From Bacteroidales bacterium (GTDB lineage Bacteria; Bacteroidota; Bacteroidia; Bacteroidales; UBA932): 64,000 nucleotides of DNA. A model generated the notes under the pieces. It searched no databases and had not been told where the DNA came from. It saw only the letters and a list, made by a program, of their open reading frames with translations. This document shows positions 25,408 through 34,145 of the stretch, one piece after another. Both the position numbers and the translations under genes were made by a program. The number at the start of each line of letters is the position of its first letter. The first letter of the stretch is position 1. The stretch lies in NCBI GenBank assembly GCA_017509755.1, contig JAFWOY010000008.1:62001-126000 (forward strand), written 5' to 3'.

Positions 25408-27027
25408 TTATTTTGATTTGTTTCCTTGTAGCAGCACGGAAGCATTGGCAAGTGCCTCCGGGGTGATGTCCGAGCCACTGAGCATACGGGCAATCTCGCG
25501 GACCCGGTCCGGTCCGGCCAGCAAGCGGATATCCGTGCGCGGCCCCTCCGGTCCGGCTTCCTTGTAAACCAGCAAATGAGAGGTACCTTTACTGGCCACC
25601 TGGGGAAGATGCGTAATGGCGAACACTTGCATCCGCTCCCCCATTTCCGCAATCATTTGCCCCATCTTTTCGGCCACACTGCCGGAAATACCGGTATCGA
25701 TCTCGTCGAAGATCAGCGTCGGCATGCCCTGGTAATGGGCCAACAGCGCCTTGATGCAGAGCATGATGCGTGACAGTTCGCCACCGCTGGCACACTTGGA
25801 GAGCGGCAGGAGGCCGCGGCCGTTGGCATCGAACAGGAAGGCCGTCTCATCTTTCCCGTCCGGACCCGGAACCGGTCGTTCCTCCACCTGCACGGCAAAT
25901 TGCGCGCGCGGCATTTCGAGGGACCGGATCCGTTCCTGCAGCAGCGCTGCGAGGCCCGGTGCAGCTTTCATGCGGGCAGCGTGCAGGGCATCGGCTGCTT
26001 TCACACAGTCCGCTTCCAGCTTCGACACCTTTTTGGCAAGTTGATCCCGCTCCAGCCGGTCATCCAGGGCAGCGCCCAACCGGGTTGCCAGTTCATCGCG
26101 CCGGGCGATCAGTTCGGCAACCGACGTAACATCAAACTTGCGCATCAGGCCATACAGTTGGGAAAGGCGGTTTTCCACCTCTTCCAGCCGCTGGGGCGAG
26201 AACTGGATGCGCTCGCCGCGCACAGTCACTTCGTCCCGGACATCCTTGAGTTCAATCCGGGCCGAATCCAAGCGGGCACGCAGGTCTTCAAATTCGGGAT
26301 AGTGGGGTGTCACCCGCTCCAGCGAGGACACCATTTCTTTCAAACTGGCTTCCAACGACAGCTCCGTACCTTCAAAAAGCTGCTCTACGCGGGCAACTTG
26401 TTCCTTGACGGATTCTGCATAAGCCAGGCGCCCTTGCTCTTCTTCCAGGGCTTCGAGTTCTCCCTCCCGCAACGCGGCCTCATCCAGTTGTTGGAACTGG
26501 AATTCCAGGTAATCCTGCTCGCGTCGGGCTGCATCGATGCGCGCATCCATTTCCCGAAGGGTTTTCCCGGCATCCAACCAGTCCTGCCAGGTTTGCCGGT
26601 AGGCGGCGACTTCCGCGGTGATACCGGCATAACTGTCGAGCACGGTCCGTTGGAAATCCCGCTCGGACAGCAGCAACTGCTGATGTTGGGAATGGATGTC
26701 GATCAGGCGGGACGCCGCTTCACGCAGCTGATCCACGCCGGCGGGTTCGTCATCGATAAAACTGCGGGAACGGCCCTGCGGGGAAACGACGCGCCGGAAA
26801 GGGCGCTCCTGACCGTCTTCTTCGAAGACCGCCTCAACCACGCAGTTGCGGGTACGGTCCTTTAGGACGGACACGTCGCTCCGGCCACCCAGCGCCAGGG
26901 ATAGGGCGCCGAGCAGAATGGATTTGCCGGCACCGGTCTCACCGGTAATGATGACCAGACCACCCGGAAAAGAGATATCCAGGTGGTCGATCAATGCATA
27001 GTTCTCGATGAGGAGCCTCCGTAACAT
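25408..27027 (-). CDS. recN: DNA repair protein RecN (SMC-like ATPase)
   Basis: RecN is an SMC-family ATPase that acts early in double-strand break repair. The 539-residue protein has the split ATPase: Walker [20 protein letters not shown] near residue 29, a central coiled-coil (~150-370, Glu/Leu/Arg rich), the ABC signature [18 protein letters not shown] near 440, and Walker [13 protein letters not shown] with the following [13 protein letters not shown] switch. Length is typical. It starts 12 bases after rpoZ in the operon trxB-bamD-rpoZ-recN-nagB. No SOS-type box can be recognised in front of it. Confidence 0.97.
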   Translation of the reverse strand: MLRRLLIENYALIDHLDISFPGGLVIITGETGAGKSILLGALSLALGGRSDVSVLKDRTRNCVVEAVFEEDGQERPFRRVVSPQGRSRSFIDDEPAGVDQLREAASRLIDIHSQHQQLLLSERDFQRTVLDSYAGITAEVAAYRQTWQDWLDAGKTLREMDARIDAARREQDYLEFQFQQLDEAALREGELEALEEEQGRLAYAESVKEQVARVEQLFEGTELSLEASLKEMVSSLERVTPHYPEFEDLRARLDSARIELKDVRDEVTVRGERIQFSPQRLEEVENRLSQLYGLMRKFDVTSVAELIARRDELATRLGAALDDRLERDQLAKKVSKLEADCVKAADALHAARMKAAPGLAALLQERIRSLEMPRAQFAVQVEERPVPGPDGKDETAFLFDANGRGLLPLSKCASGGELSRIMLCIKALLAHYQGMPTLIFDEIDTGISGSVAEKMGQMIAEMGERMQVFAITHLPQVASKGTSHLLVYKEAGPEGPRTDIRLLAGPDRVREIARMLSGSDITPEALANASVLLQGNKSK

Positions 27028-27039
27028 CTGGCGAAGCGC

Positions 27040-27357
27040 CTATTCTGCCTTCCGGTAGTAAATCTTGCCGTCCTGGAATTCTTTGGTCGCAATCAGGACC
27101 GGCTTGGGCAGACGCTCGTAGTATTTGGAGATCTCAATCTGTTCGCGGTTTTCAAACGTCTCTTCGAGGGTGTCGGCATAGTTGGAGAATTCCTCCAGTT
27201 TGTGGTTGAGTTCCTGCTTGATGTCGGCGGCAATCTGGTTCGAACGTTTGGCGATGATCATCACACTCTCATAGACATTGCCGGTCGGGGCGGCGAAATC
27301 CGCCAGATTCCGGGTGACGGTGTTGACGGGCACCTGCGCGATTTTCTGGTTATCCAT
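27040..27357 (-). CDS. rpoZ: RNA polymerase omega (Rpb6-like) subunit
   Basis: 105 residues matching the Bacteroidota form of the omega subunit, which stabilises beta' and assists assembly. Diagnostic segments are TRNLADFAAPTGNVYESVMI, an IIAKRSNQIAADIKQEL helix that corresponds to the omega/Rpb6 core, and ISKYYERLPKPVLIATKEF at the end. It overlaps the end of bamD by 8 bases (27350-27357), so translation is probably coupled, and is followed by recN after 12 bases. The bamD-rpoZ neighbourhood is a known arrangement in Bacteroidota. Confidence 0.93.
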   Translation of the reverse strand: MDNQKIAQVPVNTVTRNLADFAAPTGNVYESVMIIAKRSNQIAADIKQELNHKLEEFSNYADTLEETFENREQIEISKYYERLPKPVLIATKEFQDGKIYYRKAE

Positions 27358-28165
27358 TTTCGTTATCTTTTTTCAATAGTTTCTGCACTTTATTGTAGAG
27401 TCCTTCCAATTCCTTGATATGCTTGGACTCGGGATATTCGCTCACGATGTTGAAATAGTCATCCACAAAGACCAGGTAGCGCTCACGCTGCTTGGAGGGG
27501 ACGCTGTTGTAAGCGTATTTGTAGGCGGCCATGGCCGTATAGTAGAGGATCTCTTCGCGGTAGCGGTTGTCCGCATTGGCTTTCAGCACATTCTTCAGCG
27601 CATAGTGAGCGGCCAGGTAATCCTCCATGTGGTAATAGAGGTGCGCGGACTTGAAAGCTTTAAGTTCAAGCCGGTCGTTCAGGTCGTCCATCATCGCGGC
27701 CACCTGGTCGTGGTACTTCGACTGGGGATTCTCGATCTGGAAGATATTCATCGCGGAGAGGGCCCGATAAGTGGGCATCGGGTCGAGTTCATAGCGGTAA
27801 GTGCCCCGATACAGGCAGTCCAGGTGCAAGAACTTCGCCTCTTCGGTAAACGGACTCATCGGGAACGTATTGATGAACTCCTGGAGGTTGCTTTCGGCCG
27901 TGACATAGTCGCCGTAGCGGTAATTGCTCAATCCCCAATAGAACTGGACCGTATCGTCCTGCGCGGTACCCTTGGTGGCCATCGTCAGCGACTCGAACGT
28001 CTCGGCAGCCTTGGAATACTTCTTGGCTTCGAAAAGTTCGAAAGCCATCTTGTACTTGGCCGGGATGTCACTGCCATAGAAGACAGCATCGTATTGCGAC
28101 TTGCAGGACGCGAGCAGGGCGAGGGCGGCCAGGGCCGCGAAGAGGATTCTGGAACGCATTATCAT
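27350..28165 (-). CDS. bamD: Outer membrane assembly lipoprotein BamD
   Basis: BamD is an essential lipoprotein of the BAM complex. The product (271 residues from ATG 28165, or 269 from the ATG at 28159) has a lipoprotein signal with LALLASC, then VFYGSDIPAKYKMAFELFEA and a series of TPR helices (KKYSKAAETFESL, YRYGDYVTAESNLQEFINTF) ending with YFNIVSEYPESKH. The gene begins directly after the trxB stop codon and overlaps rpoZ by 8 bases. It is separate from the bamA cluster at 17396. Confidence 0.93.
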   Translation of the reverse strand: MIMRSRILFAALAALALLASCKSQYDAVFYGSDIPAKYKMAFELFEAKKYSKAAETFESLTMATKGTAQDDTVQFYWGLSNYRYGDYVTAESNLQEFINTFPMSPFTEEAKFLHLDCLYRGTYRYELDPMPTYRALSAMNIFQIENPQSKYHDQVAAMMDDLNDRLELKAFKSAHLYYHMEDYLAAHYALKNVLKANADNRYREEILYYTAMAAYKYAYNSVPSKQRERYLVFVDDYFNIVSEYPESKHIKELEGLYNKVQKLLKKDNENG

Positions 28166-29098
28166 CTAAAGCTTTGACAAAATATATCTTTCTGCATCAA
28201 GGGCCGCCCGGCAGCCGCTGCCGGCAGCCGCGATGGCCTGGCGATACTGCGGATCCTGAACGTCGCCGGCGGCGAAAACGCCCTCCACGTTGGTGCGGGA
28301 GCTCTTGCCGTCGGTCAGGATATAGCCATTCTCATCGGTATCGATCCAAGGCTTGAAGAGGTCCGACTGCGGATGGTGGCCAATAGCCAGGAAAAAACCG
28401 TCCAGTGGCTTTTCAAACACTTCCCCGCTCTTGCGGACAAGCCGCACGCCGGTTACACCGTTGGCATCGCCCAGCACTTCCTGGGTCTGGCATTCCCAGA
28501 GGATCTCGATGTTCTCCGTATTCATGACCCGCTCCTGCATTGCTTTCGAGGCCCTGAGGACATTGCGCCGGACGATCATATAGACCTTGCGGCACAAATG
28601 GGCCAGGTAGGTAGCCTCTTCGCAAGCTGTATCACCGCCGCCTACCACTGCAACATCTTTGCCACGGTAGAAGAAGCCGTCGCAAGTGGCGCAGGCAGAA
28701 ACGCCCATACCCCGGTACTTGTCTTCACTCGGCAAGCCCAGATACTTGGCCGTTGCACCGGTCGCGATGATCAGGGTCTCGGCCAGGATCGTCTCAGACT
28801 CGTCAACCGTCACACGGAACGGACGCTGGGAGAGGTCGACTGCCGTCACATACCCGGGACGCACGTCGGCGCCCAGATTGACGGCCTGCTCCCGCATCGC
28901 GGCCATCAACTGATTGGCATCGACACCCTCCGGATAACCCGGAAAGTTCTCGATGACCGTCGTGGTGGTCAGCTGGCCACCGGGCTGAAGGCCCTCATAC
29001 AGAATAGGATTCAAAGCGGCACGGGATGCGTATATCGCGGCGGTATAGCCGGCAGGGCCGCTACCGATAATCAGACATTGGGTCGTATTGTTCGCCAT
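28166..29098 (-). CDS. trxB: Thioredoxin-disulfide reductase
   Basis: FAD enzyme passing electrons from NADPH to thioredoxin in the cytoplasm. Taken from ATG 29098 (MANNTTQCLIIGSGPAGYTA; 310 residues); an ATG at 29116 would add six residues but overlaps the promoter region. Signatures are the FAD dinucleotide fold GSGPAGYTAAIYAS, the redox pair CATC (Cys136/Cys139) in ACATCDGFFYRGK, the NADPH fold VVGGGDTACEEATYLA, and the C-terminal GVFAAGDVQD. It is followed immediately by bamD. A TAACTTTG -7 box precedes it. Confidence 0.97.
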   Translation of the reverse strand: MANNTTQCLIIGSGPAGYTAAIYASRAALNPILYEGLQPGGQLTTTTVIENFPGYPEGVDANQLMAAMREQAVNLGADVRPGYVTAVDLSQRPFRVTVDESETILAETLIIATGATAKYLGLPSEDKYRGMGVSACATCDGFFYRGKDVAVVGGGDTACEEATYLAHLCRKVYMIVRRNVLRASKAMQERVMNTENIEILWECQTQEVLGDANGVTGVRLVRKSGEVFEKPLDGFFLAIGHHPQSDLFKPWIDTDENGYILTDGKSSRTNVEGVFAAGDVQDPQYRQAIAAAGSGCRAALDAERYILSKL

Positions 29099-29120
29099 AC
29101 TATGGGATTGTTTCAACCTG

Positions 29121-29128
29121 CAAAGTTA
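29121..29128 (-). promoter_or_regulatory. Possible internal -7 box before trxB
   Basis: Minus-strand TAACTTTG matches TAnnTTTG and gives a leader of about 19 bases to ATG 29098. No -33 match is seen. It overlaps the end of the gate-domain gene, so trxB could have its own start as well as read-through. Confidence 0.4.
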
Positions 29129-30067
29129 ATGATTTTTTCGCTTGTCGGTCAGATAAAACTCAAGACGTTGTTCCCAGACCAGGACGATGGACATCGCCCA
29201 ACGGGCCAGGAGCAGAATCCACCAGACAGCGCCACAGGCCGTCAGCAGCAGCAGGTCTTCCAGATTGCTGTGGGAAATGCAGATATGCGTATCGAGCAGG
29301 AGGACATCGCGCCGGCTTACGCCGCCCCGGTCCATCTCGTCGAGCATCGCCGCCGCACCGTAGCCTAGGCCGATGATATTGGCTACGATCCAGAGGAAAA
29401 CCACATTCGAAGGCAGGCCGAACACCCGCATGAGCGGACGGAACACCTTCGCGATCTTTTCCATGATGCCGAACTCGCGGAGCATGCGCTGCAGGATGTT
29501 CAGGGTATAGATGATGGCGATCATCATCAGTACCAGTTTCAGCGCAGACAGGAACCACTCCCAGAGCGTGGGCCACCAGGGCGCCCGCGGGCCGCTTTCA
29601 ATGGTTTCCAACGTCAGGTTCGCCGTTCCGGGCAGGATCTGGTTGAGCACGATACCCAGGATGAATGCGCACAAAGTACGGATAATCACCATCCGGACAC
29701 CGTTGGCTCCCGTCTTTTTGAGGACAGCTGTCTCCAGAACCATCGAGTGCGAACACATGACCATGGTGCAGAGGATTGTCAAGGCGCGCCAGTCCAGTTC
29801 CAGTGTCGTCATCACGGCGATGCAGGAATACACATTCACGAAATAGCCGGAAACATAGGCCAACGCAGTAGCCCCCGGCAAGCCGAAAATACGGAACACG
29901 GGGCTCACGGCATTGGAGATCCAGGGCAGGATCTGGAAATACTTGAGCAGCATCATCGCAAACGACACCGCAACCGTGATCTTGATGATCCAGATGCAGG
30001 TCTTCGTCGTGGAAGGAAGCACTTCCTTCACGCATTTGATCAGGCGTTCCTTGGTTTCGGTCTTCAT
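29126..30067 (-). CDS. Nucleoside-recognition (gate) domain membrane protein
   Basis: 313 residues of inner membrane protein with about eight hydrophobic segments (for example WIIKITVAVSFAMMLL, LVLMMIAIIYTLNIL, VVFLWIVANIIGLGYGAA). It contains two copies of a gate-like pattern, one around LAYVSGYFVNVYSCIAVM and one around IIGLGYGAAAMLDEMD ... HICISHSNLEDLLLL, as in the nucleoside-recognition/SpmA-SpmB family. Substrate is unknown; relatives are found in sporulation and transport settings. It is the first gene of the run that goes on to trxB, with its own full promoter at 30094-30124. Confidence 0.85.
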   Translation of the reverse strand: MKTETKERLIKCVKEVLPSTTKTCIWIIKITVAVSFAMMLLKYFQILPWISNAVSPVFRIFGLPGATALAYVSGYFVNVYSCIAVMTTLELDWRALTILCTMVMCSHSMVLETAVLKKTGANGVRMVIIRTLCAFILGIVLNQILPGTANLTLETIESGPRAPWWPTLWEWFLSALKLVLMMIAIIYTLNILQRMLREFGIMEKIAKVFRPLMRVFGLPSNVVFLWIVANIIGLGYGAAAMLDEMDRGGVSRRDVLLLDTHICISHSNLEDLLLLTACGAVWWILLLARWAMSIVLVWEQRLEFYLTDKRKNH

Positions 30068-30093
30068 GGGATGGCAGGCTGACAGCTATCCTG

Positions 30094-30124
30094 CAAATGT
30101 ATTGAATATATCGGGATTGACAAA
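30094..30124 (-). promoter_or_regulatory. Promoter of the gate-protein/trxB operon
   Basis: On the minus strand TTTG (30124-30121) and TACATTTG (30101-30094) are separated by 19 bases, a full match to the Bacteroidota consensus. The start near 30090 gives a leader of about 22 bases to ATG 30067. Confidence 0.75.
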
Positions 30125-30145
30125 ATACCGTCCCGACTTTTTCGC

Positions 30146-30153
30146 TATCTTTG
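30146..30153 (+). promoter_or_regulatory. Possible -7 box of the glycerophosphodiesterase gene
   Basis: TATCTTTG matches TAnnTTTG and gives a leader of about 15 bases to ATG 30172. The -33 is not clear; a TTG at 30117 is 26 bases away, too far. Confidence 0.5.
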
Positions 30154-30171
30154 CGGAAAGCGCATAAAACT

Positions 30172-30960
30172 ATGAAGAACATATTCCTTTTCCTGCTGAT
30201 GGGCTGCACGCTGGCCGCCTGCAGCAAACCTGCCGGACCGCAGGTCGTCGCCCACCGCGGCTACTGGAAAGCCGAGGGAGCCGCCCAGAATTCCATTGCA
30301 TCGCTCCTGGCCGCCGGCCGCATCGGGGCCTACGGCTCCGAGTTCGACGTCAACCTGACGGCCGACGGTATCCTGGTCGTCAACCACGATTTCACGTATC
30401 ACGGCTACAAGATTTACGATACGCCATTCGAAGTCCTGCACAACGACACACTGCGCCTGTCCAACGGGGAGCTCATCCCAACCCTGGATGAGTATCTGGA
30501 AGCCTCGCTCCAGTATCCCGAAATGAAACTTGTCTTCGAACTCAAGAGCGAAGGCGATCCTGCTTACGAAGCCCTTGCCGTCCCCGGCAGCGTGGAAGCC
30601 ATCAAGAAGTACGGCGTCGAAGACCGCGTGGAATTCATCTCCTTCAGCCTGAGTGCCTGTGTGGAATTCGCGAAGCTGATGCCCAAGTGCCGGGTCGAGT
30701 ACCTCGGCGAAGAGGAACTAGCCCCCACCGAACTCAAGAAGATGGGCATCTCCGGTATCGATTACTACTACCCTGTGTTCGACAAGCACCCGGAATGGAT
30801 CCAGGAAGCCCATGACCTGGGAATGATTGTCAACGCCTGGACAGTCAATCAGGAGGAAGACATCGTCCGCATGCTCCAACTCGGCGTGGACCACATCACG
30901 ACCAACGAACCCGAACTGGCCCAGCGGTTGATCGCTGCTTTTGAAAAGAGTAAGAAGTAA
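30172..30960 (+). CDS. Glycerophosphodiester phosphodiesterase lipoprotein
   Basis: 262 residues from ATG 30172; a TTG at 30151 in frame would add seven residues but overlaps the promoter. The lipoprotein signal is LLMGCTLAAC. The GDPD TIM-barrel motifs are VVAHRGYWKAEGAAQNS (catalytic His/Arg), GSEFDVNLTADGILVVNHD (metal-binding Glu/Asp and catalytic His), and the closing VNAWTVNQEEDIVRMLQLGV followed by TTNEPELA. It hydrolyses glycerophosphodiesters to glycerol 3-phosphate and an alcohol, here outside the cytoplasm. It is a single-gene unit ending in a strong hairpin. Confidence 0.94.
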   Translation: MKNIFLFLLMGCTLAACSKPAGPQVVAHRGYWKAEGAAQNSIASLLAAGRIGAYGSEFDVNLTADGILVVNHDFTYHGYKIYDTPFEVLHNDTLRLSNGELIPTLDEYLEASLQYPEMKLVFELKSEGDPAYEALAVPGSVEAIKKYGVEDRVEFISFSLSACVEFAKLMPKCRVEYLGEEELAPTELKKMGISGIDYYYPVFDKHPEWIQEAHDLGMIVNAWTVNQEEDIVRMLQLGVDHITTNEPELAQRLIAAFEKSKK

Positions 30961-30991
30961 CATCCATCTGAAAGATCGAAAAGACACAAAA

Positions 30992-31023
30992 AGCCCCTCT
31001 CAGCCAGGCTGAGAGGGGCTTTC
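30992..31023 (+). terminator. Terminator after the glycerophosphodiesterase gene
   Basis: Perfect 14-base arms AGCCCCTCTCAGCC and GGCTGAGAGGGGCT meet around a single central base (the tip would open to a small loop), followed by TTTC and preceded by a run of A. It can also serve the minus-strand tRNA-Phe at 31025. Confidence 0.85.
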
Positions 31024-31024
31024 G

Positions 31025-31097
31025 TGGTGCTGGGAAGAATCGAACTGCCGACACATGGATTTTCAGTCCATTGCTCTACCATCTGAGCTACAGCACC
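31025..31097 (-). tRNA. tRNA-Phe (anticodon GAA)
   Basis: A 73-base cloverleaf on the minus strand: acceptor GGTGCTG pairs with CAGCACC, D-arm GCTC...GAGC, anticodon arm ATGGA-CTGAAAA-TCCAT with GAA at the anticodon, and T-arm GGCAG-TTCGATT-CTTCC, followed by discriminator A. CCA is not encoded. The T-stem has one C-T mismatch where sister tRNAs would usually have a pair. A full promoter lies just upstream. Confidence 0.95.
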
Positions 31098-31109
31098 GCG
31101 ATGGGACTG

Positions 31110-31139
31110 CAAAGGTAAGTATTTTTTTCTTTCTGCAAA
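31110..31139 (-). promoter_or_regulatory. tRNA-Phe promoter
   Basis: Minus-strand TTTG (31139-31136) and TACCTTTG (31117-31110) are separated by 18 bases, and the predicted start near 31106 is about 9 bases before the mature tRNA 5' end. It sits back-to-back with priA. Confidence 0.7.
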
Positions 31140-31180
31140 AAATAATGTTAATTTCGCAGAAGAAAAATTGTTCTGCCGCG

Positions 31181-33259
31181 ATGGCCATGGCTGAGGTGAC
31201 GAGATATGTCGAGGTGCTGCTGCCTCTGAAACTGAGAAATACGCTGACCTACCGGATCCCGGAGGAAGAGATTGGTGTCGGCTCCTGGGTACTGGCCCCG
31301 TTGCGGGGGCACCAAGTGCTCGGCGTAGTGACGCGCGTGTGTGACAAAGCTCCGACTGATGTACGGCTTTCAACAATCGCATCCGTGACGGCTGTCCTTG
31401 ACAAACCGGCGGTTTCAGAAGCGGAGCTGGCGTTCTGGCACGCGGTCGCCGACTATTATCTTTGTACGCCCGGCGAAGTCTTCAAAGCCGCCTACAATGC
31501 CGGTTTGCAGAAGCAGCTGCAACTGCCCGCGAAAGAAAAAAAGCAGCGCGCGAAAAACAAAGTTCCTCCGCCCCATGAGGTCGTCCTCAATCCCCTCTCC
31601 GACAGCCAACAGAAAGCCCTCGGCCAGATTCGGAAAGGCTTTGGCGCGCACAAGCCCGTCCTGCTGCATGGAGCGACTGGAAGCGGTAAGACCGAAATCT
31701 ATCTGCATCTGGCTGCTGAACAGCTGGCGCAGGGCCGCGACGTGCTCTATCTTGTTCCGGAAATCGCCGTCTCCCAACAACTCCGGCAACGCATCGAGGC
31801 CGTGTTCGGCGACCGGCTGCTGGTGTTCCATTCCCGGACGACAATACCGCAGCGCTACCGGGTCATCGATACGCTGCGCCGCAATTCTTCACCCCGAATC
31901 CTGCTTGGCACCCGCTCCGCCGTCTTTCTCCCCTTCCGCCAGTTGGGTCTGGTGATTGTGGACGAGGAGCACGACCGTTCCTACAAACAAGATGACATGG
32001 CGCCCCGCTACAACGGGCGGGATGCTGCCCTGATGCTGGCTGCCCAGCGAGGCGCAGATGTGCTCCTGGGCAGCGCCACGCCCTCGCTCGAATCGCTCTT
32101 CAATGTCGAGACACGGAAATTTGCCCGGGCCCTCCTGCCGCAGCGCTATCATGGCGGCAGCGACCCCGTCATCGAAATCATCGATACGACTCAAGCCCGG
32201 CGTCTGGGGAACATGCAGGGATCTTTCTCCCGAAAATTACTGAAGGAGATGGCCGCCGTGCTGGCCGCGGGGCAGCAGGTCATGGTCTTCCGCTCGCGGC
32301 GGGCCTATGCCCCGACGGTCCAGTGTGAAGCGTGCGGCGAAGTGGCGACGTGCCCGCATTGCCATGTCGCCTTGAGTTACCACAAATTCAACAGCACGCT
32401 CTCCTGCCATTACTGCGGATATCATCGTCCATACACCCTGCGTTGCACTTCCTGTGGCGAAGTGGCGCTGGCCGAACGCGGCGCCGGCACCGAAAAGATC
32501 GAGGAAGAACTGCGCGAAGCTTTCCCCGAGCGCACGATTGTCCGTTTCGATGCCGATACGACGGAGAACAGGACCGCACAGGAACGGATGATCCGTGACT
32601 TCTCGGCGGGCCGGACTGACATTCTTGTCGGGACGCAGATGATTACCAAAGGCTTTGATTTTGAACGGCTGGCGATGGTGGTCATCGTCAGTGCCGACAG
32701 TTTGTTCGCCGTGCAGGACTTCCGCAGCGACGAGCGCGCCTTCCAACTGCTCACGCAGTTGATGGGACGTGCCGGCCGCCGGGGCCAGCAAGGGCGGATC
32801 GTCATCCAGACTTTCCAGCCAGACCACCCTGTCCTGCAGCGGCTGCAACAAGGCCAGACGCAGAATACCGGCGAAACCGCCGCCCTATTGGCCGAGCGGA
32901 AAGCATTCACCTATCCGCCTTATGTCCGGATGATCTCCGTCACTGTCAAAGACAAATACGAAGGCCGCGTCTGGAACGTCTGCCGCCTCATCCAGGAGGC
33001 GGCCCAGGCAATCGGCCTGAACGGCAGCGGAGAGATAGCTGGCTCTGGGGCCGGCCTCAGCGGCAACGGCGAAATCGCCGGCCCGGTGACACCGGCGGTT
33101 GATGTCATCGCCGGCGAACACATCGCCCAATTCTGGATCAAACTGCCCCGGACCCGCTCGCTGGTCGCCACCAAACGCGCCCTCTACGAACGTCTGGACC
33201 AGATCGAACAGGATTTCAAGGGCCACACGGCTATCCTCATCGACGTCGATCCGGCCTAG
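31181..33259 (+). CDS. priA: Primosomal protein N' (PriA replication restart helicase)
   Basis: 3'-5' helicase that reloads replisomes at stalled forks. I start at ATG 31181 (MAMAEVTRYVEVLLPLKLRN), 692 residues; the open frame extends to 31055 through the tRNA promoter, which is unlikely. Order: DNA-binding domain ~1-110, Walker A LHGATGSGKTEIY near 165, DEEH box VDEEHDRSYKQ near 260, four zinc-binding cysteine pairs between ~381 and 427 (CEACGEVATCPHCH, CHYCG, CTSCGE), helicase motifs to ~560 (GRAGRRGQQGRIVIQTFQP), and the C-terminal domain. An odd Gly/Ser/Asn-rich insertion at ~613-637 interrupts that last domain. Confidence 0.96.
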   Translation: MAMAEVTRYVEVLLPLKLRNTLTYRIPEEEIGVGSWVLAPLRGHQVLGVVTRVCDKAPTDVRLSTIASVTAVLDKPAVSEAELAFWHAVADYYLCTPGEVFKAAYNAGLQKQLQLPAKEKKQRAKNKVPPPHEVVLNPLSDSQQKALGQIRKGFGAHKPVLLHGATGSGKTEIYLHLAAEQLAQGRDVLYLVPEIAVSQQLRQRIEAVFGDRLLVFHSRTTIPQRYRVIDTLRRNSSPRILLGTRSAVFLPFRQLGLVIVDEEHDRSYKQDDMAPRYNGRDAALMLAAQRGADVLLGSATPSLESLFNVETRKFARALLPQRYHGGSDPVIEIIDTTQARRLGNMQGSFSRKLLKEMAAVLAAGQQVMVFRSRRAYAPTVQCEACGEVATCPHCHVALSYHKFNSTLSCHYCGYHRPYTLRCTSCGEVALAERGAGTEKIEEELREAFPERTIVRFDADTTENRTAQERMIRDFSAGRTDILVGTQMITKGFDFERLAMVVIVSADSLFAVQDFRSDERAFQLLTQLMGRAGRRGQQGRIVIQTFQPDHPVLQRLQQGQTQNTGETAALLAERKAFTYPPYVRMISVTVKDKYEGRVWNVCRLIQEAAQAIGLNGSGEIAGSGAGLSGNGEIAGPVTPAVDVIAGEHIAQFWIKLPRTRSLVATKRALYERLDQIEQDFKGHTAILIDVDPA

Positions 33260-33284
33260 GATGCCGTTGCCCCATCGGGCAAGG

Positions 33285-34142
33285 TCAGCGGCTGAAGTTC
33301 CGCGTAGCGAAAGGCAGGGACATACGCAGGGCGGTGTGCCAGTATTCCCAGTTGTGGACGCCGTTGCGGACGCGGAGTTCGCAGGGAATGCCCTTCGCGC
33401 GCATCTTGAAATAGAACTCGGTGTTGATGCGCAGCAGGAAATCATCGTCGCCGCAATCGACAAACCATTTGAGGGTCTTCAAGGCATCGATCGCAGCCTC
33501 GTCGGCTTCGTCCACGAACTTCAAGGCAGAATGATCCCGGACCGAGATGCTCGTGATGTACATTTTGTCCTGCCGTTGTTCGGGATCATCCGAGTCCTCC
33601 ATCGGCTGGTCGAGCCAGGCGCTCATCGCGTAGCAACTGGAAAACAGGTTCGGGTGACGCTGGGCATAGACGGTACTGCCACCACCGCCCATCGAGAGAC
33701 CGGAAATGGCCCGCATGCCTTTTGAGCCGCCGCAACGGTATTTCGCCTCCACGATCGGCATCAATTCGCCAAAGAAGAAATCCTCGTAGGGGTTATCAAC
33801 CACGTTGAAGTAGCCGTTCTGCACATGATGGGCGTCGGGATGACCGGCGCAGGGCATGATGACTACCATCTTCGCGGCTTCGCCCGTCCCGATGAGTTCG
33901 TCGAGGATCACGTCGAGGCCGCCGACCTCCACCCAGTTCAAGTGGGTCCCGTAGAGGCCATGCAGGAGATAAAGCACGGGATACGACTGTCCGTCCTTAT
34001 CGAAGCCGTCCGGCAGATAGACATTGACGGGGACATCACGCCCGAGCACCTTGCTAGCCAGGGTATCGGTCAGGACACGGCTGCGGGCGGACAAAGCGCC
34101 GACGCACAGAAGCAGACAAACAACAAGGAGAAAACGTTTCAT
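33285..34142 (-). CDS. Secreted esterase D/feruloyl-esterase-like alpha/beta hydrolase
   Basis: 285 residues with a Sec signal (MKRFLLVVCLLLCVGALSA). The fold is the esterase-D type: LPDGFDKDGQSYPVLYLLHG (oxyanion region), nucleophile Ser150 in ISGLSMGGGG, acid in WFVDCGDDDFLL (about Asp232-234), and His263 in NGVHNWEYW. Relatives cut acyl groups such as acetyl or feruloyl from glycans, or release formaldehyde from S-formylglutathione; the signal peptide and glycosidase/epimerase neighbours favour a carbohydrate acyl-esterase. It is the last gene of the minus-strand cluster, 3 bases after the nitroreductase. Confidence 0.9.
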   Translation of the reverse strand: MKRFLLVVCLLLCVGALSARSRVLTDTLASKVLGRDVPVNVYLPDGFDKDGQSYPVLYLLHGLYGTHLNWVEVGGLDVILDELIGTGEAAKMVVIMPCAGHPDAHHVQNGYFNVVDNPYEDFFFGELMPIVEAKYRCGGSKGMRAISGLSMGGGGSTVYAQRHPNLFSSCYAMSAWLDQPMEDSDDPEQRQDKMYITSISVRDHSALKFVDEADEAAIDALKTLKWFVDCGDDDFLLRINTEFYFKMRAKGIPCELRVRNGVHNWEYWHTALRMSLPFATRNFSR

Positions 34143-34145
34143 GAT

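Noticed and set aside
25398..25652. Upstream extension of nagB by 85 codons
   Set aside because: The extension lies over recN in another frame and has Arg/Pro/Cys-rich text not found in NagB.
31055..31180. Upstream extension of priA through the tRNA-Phe region
   Set aside because: It would begin inside the tRNA and pass through its promoter; PriA similarity begins at ~31181.
33267..33282. Hairpin TTGCCC-CATC-GGGCAA between priA and the esterase
   Set aside because: The stem is short and no T-run follows in either direction, so a terminator is not supported.
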